Assembly: GCA_964611585.1 (NCBI GenBank)
Contig: CAZTAK010000067.1
Location: 1-12,122 of the forward strand
DNA length: 12,122 nt
From: CAZTAK01 sp964611585
Lineage (GTDB): Bacteria; Pseudomonadota; Alphaproteobacteria; SHVP01
Direction: 5' to 3'
The position numbers were made by a program, and so were the translations under genes. This document shows positions 1 to 4,574 of the stretch, one piece after another. Position 1 is the first letter of the stretch; each line of letters begins with the position of its first letter. The notes under the pieces were generated by a model. The model was not told the origin of the DNA. It worked only from the letters and a program-made list of their open reading frames with translations, and did not search any database.

Positions 1-1
1 G

Positions 2-55
2 TGGACCGGCTGGATCGTGTTTGCAAGTCTTGTCGCGGGCTCGGTGACGGCCTAG
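2..55 (+). CDS. C-terminal end of an upstream protein, possibly membrane-bound (partial)
   Basis: The frame starting at base 2 reads WTGWIVFASLVAGSVTA and ends at a TAG at 53-55. The stretch is hydrophobic and could be the end of a last transmembrane helix. Only 17 residues are visible, so neither family nor function can be given. The hairpin right after the stop supports a real gene end here. The alternative is a chance open frame at the window edge. Confidence 0.45.
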   Translation, partial: WTGWIVFASLVAGSVTA

Positions 56-56
56 G

Positions 57-90
57 GCTTTTCCCGTTCGCATGCGCTCACGCGAAAAGC
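57..90 (+). terminator. Hairpin after the partial upstream gene, possible terminator
   Basis: Bases 57-66 pair with 81-90. There is a perfect 7-bp outer stem (GCTTTTC with GAAAAGC), one C-C mismatch and two more pairs, around a 14-nt loop. It starts 2 nt after the TAG at 53-55. The sequence after it (TCTATCCCTTT) is pyrimidine-rich but is not a clean T-run. It may stop transcription of the upstream gene. Confidence 0.35.
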
Positions 91-124
91 TCTATCCCTT
101 TGACATAGTACGCAAATCGTCGTC

Positions 125-142
125 GCCGGCGATTCCGCCGGC
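125..142 (-). terminator. GC-rich hairpin downstream of the IalB-family gene
   Basis: GCCGGCG (125-131) and CGCCGGC (136-142) form a perfect 7-bp stem with a 4-nt loop, 12 nt past the minus-strand stop of the IalB-family gene. On the minus strand it is followed by GACGACGATTTG, which has only a weak T-run. It is the best candidate for the 3' end of that transcript. Confidence 0.45.
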
Positions 143-154
143 TCGGGATTTACG

Positions 155-673
155 CTAGGGCGCGGGGCAGGCCTTGTTGATGGCGTTGCGGGCGGCGGTA
201 AATCCCAGCAAGGAATATTTGTCGGTGGTGTCGGTACCGCGCTGCGAGGTGCCCTTCACGATCATGTCGGCGCCCCGAACCATCGCCTGAACAATCTTCT
301 TGTCGTCGCCGGTATTGTAGGCCCACGCGTTCTGGCCCGAGGTAAACATCCGGAATTCGGCGCTGCCGACTTCGACCAAGGCTTCGGATTTCTCGCGGAA
401 CGGATATCCGACATAGATGGCGACCTCGTCGCGCACGCCCTTGGCGGGGCGGTGGGTGACGACGACGTAGATTTCTCCGCGCCGCACGTTGTCGGGCGCA
501 CTATCGACCGGGTCCGACTGGATGAAACAGATCTGGTTGCCGTTTTCCTTGTAAACGTACGCCTCCCAAGTGCGGTAAACGCCGATCTGGCGCGGCGCGT
601 CCTGTGCCGAAACCGCGGCGGTTCCGATCAGCGAGACCAGCAAGAAGAGGACGAATGAAAAACGCAGAGGCAT
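155..673 (-). CDS. Invasion-associated locus B (IalB) family exported protein
   Basis: This 172-aa protein has a Sec-type signal peptide: MPLR, then a hydrophobic core, then AVSA followed by QD, so cleavage is likely after residue 23. The mature part shows the IalB family pattern: a W near the start, CFIQSDP, YVVVTHRP, DEVAIYVGYPF, an AW pair after the central strand, IVQAMVRGADMIVKG, and DKYSLLGF before a final AINKAC. The two cysteines (in CFIQ and NKAC) may form a disulfide. The likely location is the periplasm. IalB was named from Bartonella erythrocyte invasion, but the family is widespread in free-living alphaproteobacteria, where its role is unclear. The ATG at 671-673 is preceded by AAGGGA with 6-nt spacing and precedes an intact signal peptide. 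The trmH-like gene lies 65 nt upstream on the same strand, so the two could be co-transcribed. Confidence 0.85.
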   Translation of the reverse strand: MPLRFSFVLFLLVSLIGTAAVSAQDAPRQIGVYRTWEAYVYKENGNQICFIQSDPVDSAPDNVRRGEIYVVVTHRPAKGVRDEVAIYVGYPFREKSEALVEVGSAEFRMFTSGQNAWAYNTGDDKKIVQAMVRGADMIVKGTSQRGTDTTDKYSLLGFTAARNAINKACPAP

Positions 674-738
674 GACGGGTCCCTTAATAGCGGCGGCGCG
701 CGGCAATATCCACCCCACCCCTTGGGCCCGCGCGCGCC

Positions 739-1272
739 TCAATCGGCCACCCGCTTGCGCACCTTCTGCGCGCCCCGGACATGTGGTGGCGTAGCCTCGG
801 CGGCGCCCCCCGGGATCAACGGCCGCTCCCCGAAGCGCCCGAGACTGAGCACCCGGTCGTACATGACAATCGCACCCGCCGTCGCCACGTTGAGGCAAAA
901 CGAGGTCGGAATCTGGACCAGAGTCTCGCAGCGCTGGCGCAGAGCGGGCGACAGGCTGCCGCGTTCCGGCCCCAGTACATAGGCGGCGCACCGCGGGTGC
1001 CTGAACGCCGGCAGGACGATGGCCTCGTCCAGCAGTTCGACCCCGACCAGGGTACATCCGTCCGGCAGGGCGAGATCGGCCGCCTTGTCGTAAGCGTAAA
1101 AAGGAAGATTCTTGGGCGTCAACGAGGTATCCGAGCTCGCCTGCTGTATCGCCGGGACGGCATCGATGGCGAACACGAAACTGGCGCCGAAGGCGTGCGC
1201 GGTGCGGAACAGGTTGCCCGCGTTCATCGGTTTCGACAGCCGCTCCACACCGATTCCGAAATAACCGCGCAT
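739..1272 (-). CDS. TrmH/SpoU-family (SPOUT) RNA 2'-O-methyltransferase
   Basis: This 177-aa protein carries the three SPOUT motifs that build the trefoil-knot SAM site. Motif 1 is at residues 17-31 (NAGNLFRTAHAFGAS, with the conserved N and R). Motif 2 is at 98-109 (YVLGPERGSLSP). Motif 3 is at 119-140 (IPTSFCLNVATAGAIVMYDR). Such enzymes transfer a methyl group from SAM to a ribose 2'-OH in tRNA or rRNA and usually act as dimers. The substrate cannot be read from sequence. It has no N-terminal substrate-binding extension, so it is a minimal catalytic-domain form, with a short basic tail (QKVRKRVAD). The ATG at 1270-1272 has an AGGG-like element 6 nt upstream. It is divergent from the SAM methyltransferase gene, with an 89-nt gap. 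Confidence 0.85.
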   Translation of the reverse strand: MRGYFGIGVERLSKPMNAGNLFRTAHAFGASFVFAIDAVPAIQQASSDTSLTPKNLPFYAYDKAADLALPDGCTLVGVELLDEAIVLPAFRHPRCAAYVLGPERGSLSPALRQRCETLVQIPTSFCLNVATAGAIVMYDRVLSLGRFGERPLIPGGAAEATPPHVRGAQKVRKRVAD

Positions 1273-1320
1273 GGCCCGACCCTAGCCCGGTTTGCGCGGG
1301 CGCACCACGACCGGGATGCG

Positions 1321-1326
1321 TATAGT
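1321..1326 (+). promoter_or_regulatory. Candidate -10 element for the methyltransferase gene
   Basis: TATAGT matches the -10 consensus at 5 of 6 positions. It lies in the 89-nt divergent gap, 35 nt before the GTG start. No good -35 sits at the normal spacing (GGGCGC at 17 nt). Predicted initiation near 1333 would give a very short leader beginning just before the mini-ORF at 1336. Confidence 0.25.
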
Positions 1327-1335
1327 CGGCAGGCC

Positions 1336-1365
1336 ATGAAGCATCGAGACCGCAACCGACCGTGA
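1336..1365 (+). other. Nine-codon upstream mini-ORF overlapping the methyltransferase start
   Basis: ATG at 1336 opens a frame MKHRDRNRP that stops at TGA 1363-1365. That stop overlaps the GTG start of the methyltransferase at 1362 in a GTGA arrangement. The GTG has no good Shine-Dalgarno sequence, so ribosomes ending the mini-ORF could restart on it. The mini-ORF itself has only GGCAGG at a too-short spacing, so its translation is uncertain. Confidence 0.2.
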
Positions 1366-2630
1366 ACCCGCGCCGCAAAAAGCCGCCCGCAGGCAGTACC
1401 GTGCGGGCCCAGTACGAGGCCCTGCCCTATCCGGCGCGCAACCCGGAAGACGAGCGCACGCGCCTGATCACCGGCTCACCCAGTCACCTCGACGAAATCA
1501 ACCACTATGTGTTCGGCGGCCGCCTCGATTTTTCGAAGCCCTTCCGCGCCCTGGTTGCAGGCGGCGGCACCGGCGATGTCGCGATCATGCTGGCCCAGCA
1601 GATGGCCGACCGGAAGATGCCCGGAGAGGTCGTCTATCTCGACCTGAGTTCGGCCTCGCGCGCGGTGGCGGAGACGCGCGCCAAGGTGCGCGGCCTGACC
1701 AACATCACCTTCCACCAGGGATCGCTGCTGGAGGCGGCCTCGGTCACGCCCGGCCCGTTCGACTACATCGACTGCTGCGGCGTCCTGCATCACCTCGACG
1801 ACCCGGGGGCGGGCCTGCGCGCGCTGGCGAGCGAGTTGCGCGAGGGCGGCGGCATGGGCCTGATGGTCTATGGGGCGCTGGGGCGGACCGGCGTCTACCC
1901 GGCGCAGGAGGCCCTGCGCGCGCTCGCCGCGGGCGAGCCGGTCGAACCAAGCCTCGCGCTTGCCCGCACGTTGCTGGATGACCTTCCGGCGACCAACTGG
2001 CTCAAGCGCAACGACAACATTTCGAGCCTGGTGGCGGGCGACGATGCGGCGCTCTACGATCTTTTGCTGCACAGCCGCGACCGCGCCTACACGGTGCTCG
2101 AAGTGGCCGGATTGTGTGTGGAGGCAGGGCTCACCGTGACGGCGTTCGTCGAGCCTGCGCGTTACGACCCGCTCAGCTATTTGCGCGATGCGGATCTCTG
2201 CGAACGCGCCGCGCGCCTCGGCTGGATCGAAGCCTGTGCACTGGCCGAAAATGTCGCCGGCAACCTCAAGACCCATGCCTTCTACGTCACCAAGGGGGGC
2301 ACGCGCGATAAGGCGGTGGCGCGCGTGAAGGGGGCGGCGGTGCCGGTGCTGCTGGCGGGTGACGGGCCGTGGCTGGCCCGCAAGCTCGCCCCCGAAGTCT
2401 CGATCCGGGCCGAGTTCGGCGGGCTCAAATTTTCCTTCGACATCGCGCCGGGCAGCGCCGCTTGTCTCCGCCACGTCAACGGTGCGTCAAGCCTGCGCGA
2501 AATATTCAGGACGCGGGCCGGGACCCAACCCTGGCCCGCATTTCTCAAGGATTTCGAGGCGCTCTACCGCGGCCTCAACGGCGTCAACGCGATGGTGCTG
2601 CGGTTCGACCCGCCGCCGAAAAAGGCCTGA
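1362..2630 (+). CDS. Class I SAM-dependent methyltransferase with C-terminal extension
   Basis: This 422-aa protein begins with a short basic tail and a YEALPYPARNP motif (18-28), seen in a group of proteobacterial methyltransferases. The Rossmann SAM-binding loop is VAGGGTGD (65-72). The acidic residue expected to bind the SAM ribose is in VYLDLS (91-96, D94). The post-loop motif is DYIDCCGVLHHLDDP (134-148). Residues from about 170 onward form a long region of no recognised catalytic type, ending in a segment (about 355-415) with FSFDIAPG and a final FDPPPKK tail. It is probably cytosolic; the substrate is unknown. GTG at 1362 is chosen because it gives the expected N-terminus and the in-frame codons just upstream offer no better start. 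The gene runs convergently into the DUF1127 gene with 22 nt between the stops. Confidence 0.8.
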   Translation: MNPRRKKPPAGSTVRAQYEALPYPARNPEDERTRLITGSPSHLDEINHYVFGGRLDFSKPFRALVAGGGTGDVAIMLAQQMADRKMPGEVVYLDLSSASRAVAETRAKVRGLTNITFHQGSLLEAASVTPGPFDYIDCCGVLHHLDDPGAGLRALASELREGGGMGLMVYGALGRTGVYPAQEALRALAAGEPVEPSLALARTLLDDLPATNWLKRNDNISSLVAGDDAALYDLLLHSRDRAYTVLEVAGLCVEAGLTVTAFVEPARYDPLSYLRDADLCERAARLGWIEACALAENVAGNLKTHAFYVTKGGTRDKAVARVKGAAVPVLLAGDGPWLARKLAPEVSIRAEFGGLKFSFDIAPGSAACLRHVNGASSLREIFRTRAGTQPWPAFLKDFEALYRGLNGVNAMVLRFDPPPKKA

Positions 2631-2652
2631 CCCCGCGCCCGTCCCGACCCCT

Positions 2653-2835
2653 TCATGCGCGCCAGAACGGCTTGCGAATCTCCAGTTCGGCGGCATACCA
2701 GGTCAGGCCGATGTCGCGCAGCGCCTGCCCGTTCATCGCCGCCAGTTGCTGCCGCGCCTGCGCCCGATCCTGCCAGCGCGCGATCACGTCCGACAAGCGA
2801 ACCAGCAAAACCCTAAAATAAATAATGATTATCAT
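2653..2835 (-). CDS. DUF1127 small basic protein
   Basis: This 60-aa protein matches the DUF1127 (YjiS-like) pattern: a hydrophobic N-terminus (MIIIIYFRVLLVRL), then IARWQDRAQARQQLAAMNG, the family signature ALRDIGL, and a KPFWRA end. DUF1127 proteins are small, arginine-rich and often stress- or growth-phase-linked. Some alphaproteobacterial members are reported to affect RNA turnover and phosphate or carbon physiology. The ATG at 2833-2835 is preceded by GGAGG with 5-nt spacing, which decides the start; a longer frame beginning at a TTG (2869-2871) lacks this. The first codons include ATA and AGG, rare in such GC-rich DNA, and overlap a Fur-box-like sequence. The gene is divergent from the GcvA-like LysR gene, an arrangement that suggests control by it. 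Confidence 0.85.
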   Translation of the reverse strand: MIIIIYFRVLLVRLSDVIARWQDRAQARQQLAAMNGQALRDIGLTWYAAELEIRKPFWRA

Positions 2836-2839
2836 GTCC
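2821..2839 (-). promoter_or_regulatory. Fur-box-like sequence over the DUF1127 start codon
   Basis: Read on the minus strand, this segment matches the classical 19-bp Fur consensus at 15 positions. The core GATAATCATTAT is identical to the central and right hexamers. It covers the ATG and the first codons of the DUF1127 gene, so a bound repressor would block the gene. The Ile-Ile-Ile-Ile coding run alone could also produce this AT-rich pattern. Confidence 0.35.
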
Positions 2840-2840
2840 G

Positions 2841-2845
2841 CCTCC
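2841..2845 (-). promoter_or_regulatory. Strong Shine-Dalgarno sequence of the DUF1127 gene
   Basis: GGAGG on the minus strand, five bases before ATG 2833-2835. It fixes the translation start and rules against the longer TTG-initiated reading. Confidence 0.8.
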
Positions 2846-2863
2846 GATTGGCTGATGTGCCGA

Positions 2864-2878
2864 CTATTCAACGAATAG
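2864..2878. promoter_or_regulatory. Perfect dyad, T-N11-A type, candidate LysR operator (DUF1127-proximal)
   Basis: CTATTC-AAC-GAATAG is a perfect 6-bp inverted repeat. It contains T (2865) and A (2877) separated by 11 bases, the usual LysR-type box. It lies 29 bp upstream of the DUF1127 ATG, between two genes whose divergent layout is typical of LysR control. No binding evidence exists beyond the pattern. Confidence 0.45.
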
Positions 2879-2925
2879 GTAGGTTAGACACGGCGAAATG
2901 AAAAATGATTTCTCTTTATGAGTTA

Positions 2926-2940
2926 ATTAGTTATTCTAAT
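2926..2940. promoter_or_regulatory. Perfect dyad ATTAG-N5-CTAAT, candidate GcvA-type operator (LysR-proximal)
   Basis: ATTAG-TTATT-CTAAT is a perfect inverted repeat with T-N11-A geometry, ending 5 bp before the LysR ATG. The half-site CTAAT is the sequence reported for E. coli GcvA binding sites, and the adjacent gene encodes a GcvA-like regulator. Binding here could autorepress the LysR gene. The centre lies 62 bp from the other dyad, close to six helical turns. Confidence 0.55.
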
Positions 2941-2945
2941 GACCT

Positions 2946-3875
2946 ATGAGCCGCCGCCTGCCGCCACTTAACGGGATCCGCGTCTTCGAGGCCGCCGCCC
3001 GCCACCTCAATTTCAGCCGCGCCGCCGAAGAACTCGGCGTCACCCAGGCCGCCGTCAGCCACCAGGTCAAGGCGCTCGAACAACATCTCGGCGTCAGCCT
3101 GTTCCACCGCCGCAAGCGACGGCTGTACCTCAGCGAGGCCGGCCAGACGCTCAGCGCCGGCGCACGCGAGGCGCTCGACCGCATCGAGGAGGCGGTGACG
3201 CGCGTTCATGCCAGCGCCGGCAGCGGCGTTCTGACCGTTAGCGTGCTGCCGTCTTTTGCGGGCGGCTGGCTGGTGCTGCGTCTGCCCCGTTTCAGCGAGC
3301 GCCACCCCGAGATCGACGTGCGCATTTCGGCGTCGATCGAGATGATCGATTTCAACCGCGACGACGTCGATATCGCGGTGCGTTACGGGCCCGGCAACTG
3401 GCGCGGCGGCCTGCGCGTCGACCGCCTGATGACCGAAGATATTTTTCCGGTGTGCAGTCCAAAATTGTTGACGCAAGGCCCGCCGCTGAATCAGCCCGAC
3501 GATTTGCGCCGCCACGTTTTGTTGCACGACGACATGCGCGAGGACTGGCCGATGTGGTTGCTGGCAGCCGGCGCCAAGGGCGTCGATCCCGGCCGCGGGC
3601 CGCGCTTCAATGCCTCCGACGTGGTGTTCCGCGCCGCCGCGTCAGGCCAGGGCGTGGCGTTGGGGCGGAGCGTGCTGGTCGAGCCCTATTTGGAGTCGGG
3701 CGAATTGGTGCGGCCGTTCGAGGTCAGCCTGCCGGCGCAATACGCCTACTATGTCGTCAGCCCCGGCGAACTCGCGGACCGCGCCAAGATCCGGGCGTTC
3801 CGCGACTGGGTTCTGGAAGAAGCGGCGGCCTTCATGGCACGCGCCGCCAACCCGCCGGTGGGATTCAGCGCCTAA
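2946..3875 (+). CDS. GcvA-like LysR-family transcriptional regulator
   Basis: This 309-aa protein starts MSRRLPPLNGIRVFEAAARH, closely like GcvA. The winged helix-turn-helix occupies about residues 6-65, with the recognition region FSRAAEELGVTQAAVSHQV (23-41). A linker helix follows (70-90). The effector-binding domain begins near VLTVSVLPSFAGGWLVLRL (95-113) and carries GcvA-group features: DVDIAVRYGPGNW, FPVCSPKLL, LLHDD and ASGQGVALGRSVLVEPYL. Full family length is present. It binds DNA as an oligomer and is expected to control the divergent DUF1127 gene and itself; its ligand is unknown. No glycine-cleavage genes are nearby, so a gcv role should not be assumed. The ATG at 2946 gives the conserved N-terminus, although no Shine-Dalgarno sequence precedes it. 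Confidence 0.9.
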   Translation: MSRRLPPLNGIRVFEAAARHLNFSRAAEELGVTQAAVSHQVKALEQHLGVSLFHRRKRRLYLSEAGQTLSAGAREALDRIEEAVTRVHASAGSGVLTVSVLPSFAGGWLVLRLPRFSERHPEIDVRISASIEMIDFNRDDVDIAVRYGPGNWRGGLRVDRLMTEDIFPVCSPKLLTQGPPLNQPDDLRRHVLLHDDMREDWPMWLLAAGAKGVDPGRGPRFNASDVVFRAAASGQGVALGRSVLVEPYLESGELVRPFEVSLPAQYAYYVVSPGELADRAKIRAFRDWVLEEAAAFMARAANPPVGFSA

Positions 3876-4019
3876 CGGGGCGACCCCGGCATTACGAACC
3901 CGCACATCGTGATCGCTTGCCTCACGATCCCGCGCCTTTCGATTCTTCGATGCCGGCCCGCAGGACACGGTTGACGCTTGGGTGGATTGAGATTCTCTGC
4001 GCGATTCGTGAACCCGGAA
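3876..4019. other. Convergent gap between the LysR and 119-aa genes, with two hairpins
   Basis: CGGGG-CGA-CCCCG (3876-3888) begins at the base after the LysR stop. ATCGTGA (3906-3912) pairs perfectly with TCACGAT (3922-3928). Neither is followed by a good T-run, although CCTTTCGATTCTTC comes after the second. Either may end the LysR transcript. I see no gene in this gap. Confidence 0.35.
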
Positions 4020-4379
4020 CTAGGCGAAAAGACGGGGCAGGCCTTCGAGCCGGGCGAGGATATCCTCAAGACAGTTTTCGGTCCAAATTTCGCCGTCGGG
4101 ACCGGCCATCTCGGCGTGGCCGCCGGAATAGTGCGTCAACGTCAGCGCGCGCGTGCCGTCGTGCGACACGAACACGGCCAGCCGGCGCATATCGTCGCGG
4201 GCGTACCAGGTTCCGTACCCGCACCAGGCACGGCCCGCGGGCAACGCATCGAAACGGCGCTCGACCAGCGCAAGAAGCTCTTCGGTAACGGGTTCCGCTT
4301 CGGGGCAAAGGCCGGCCCAATCATCCGGCGCGCCGTGGTCTTCGTCCCCTCCCCAAATATTAGCGTGGGCGTTGTCCAT
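4020..4379 (-). CDS. Hypothetical protein, 119 aa
   Basis: I do not recognise this family. The protein is acidic at its N-terminus (MDNAHANIWGGDEDHGAPDD) and rich in tryptophan (positions 9, 21, 52, 58 and 99). It has two cysteines early (24, 53) and one late (102). The central part (RLAVFVSHDGTRALTLTHYS) looks like beta strands, and a C-terminal helix follows (CLEDILARLEGLPRLF). There is no signal peptide or membrane segment, so it is probably a small soluble cytosolic protein. Coding is supported by an ATG at 4377-4379 with AAGGA at 6-nt spacing. It lies 195 nt downstream of acetoacetyl-CoA synthetase on the same strand, with a dyad between them, so it may have its own promoter. Confidence 0.65.
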   Translation of the reverse strand: MDNAHANIWGGDEDHGAPDDWAGLCPEAEPVTEELLALVERRFDALPAGRAWCGYGTWYARDDMRRLAVFVSHDGTRALTLTHYSGGHAEMAGPDGEIWTENCLEDILARLEGLPRLFA

Positions 4380-4465
4380 GAGCGGTCCTTAGCCCCTCAA
4401 TGACCGTGCATGATGGCCAAGGTATGACGACCCCCTTAACAAAGGGTTGCGCCCGATAAAATTGC

Positions 4466-4492
4466 ACGAATTCAGGTAGTTACCGGATTCGT
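4466..4492. promoter_or_regulatory. 27-bp imperfect dyad in the gap downstream of aacS
   Basis: The arms ACGAAT (4466-4471) and ATTCGT (4487-4492) are perfect complements. Inside them GGTA (4475-4478) and TACC (4481-4484) also pair, around GT. On the minus strand it is followed by GCAATTTTATC, so it could be a weak terminator for aacS. The nearly closed centre fits a protein-binding operator for the downstream 119-aa gene better. The rest of the 4380-4574 gap shows nothing clear. Confidence 0.4.
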
Positions 4493-4574
4493 ATTGGAAG
4501 GAAACACTTGCCTCGCGAGGTGCCGCGGCGGACCGGGTGGGCGGACCGCGCGGGCGCACCGGATGGGGGCGCTT

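Noticed and set aside
155..1378. 407-codon minus-strand open frame extending the IalB frame upstream
   Set aside because: The part upstream of 673 is low-complexity Arg/Gly-rich shadow of the TrmH-family gene; the signal peptide and ribosome site mark the real start at 673.
1476..2474. 332-codon antisense frame over the methyltransferase
   Set aside because: Arg/Gln/His-rich shadow typical of high-GC coding DNA; the sense frame has clear SAM motifs.
2653..2871. Longer TTG-initiated form of the DUF1127 protein
   Set aside because: ATG at 2835 has a GGAGG at ideal spacing, and the longer form would translate the upstream dyad.
4433..4446. CCCTT-AACA-AAGGG hairpin upstream of the 119-aa gene
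   Set aside because: Short stem with no following T-run and no placement that explains a function.
4527..4548. Direct repeat GGCGGACCG, two copies 13 bp apart
   Set aside because: Two short GC-rich copies only; no array and no link to a mobile element.
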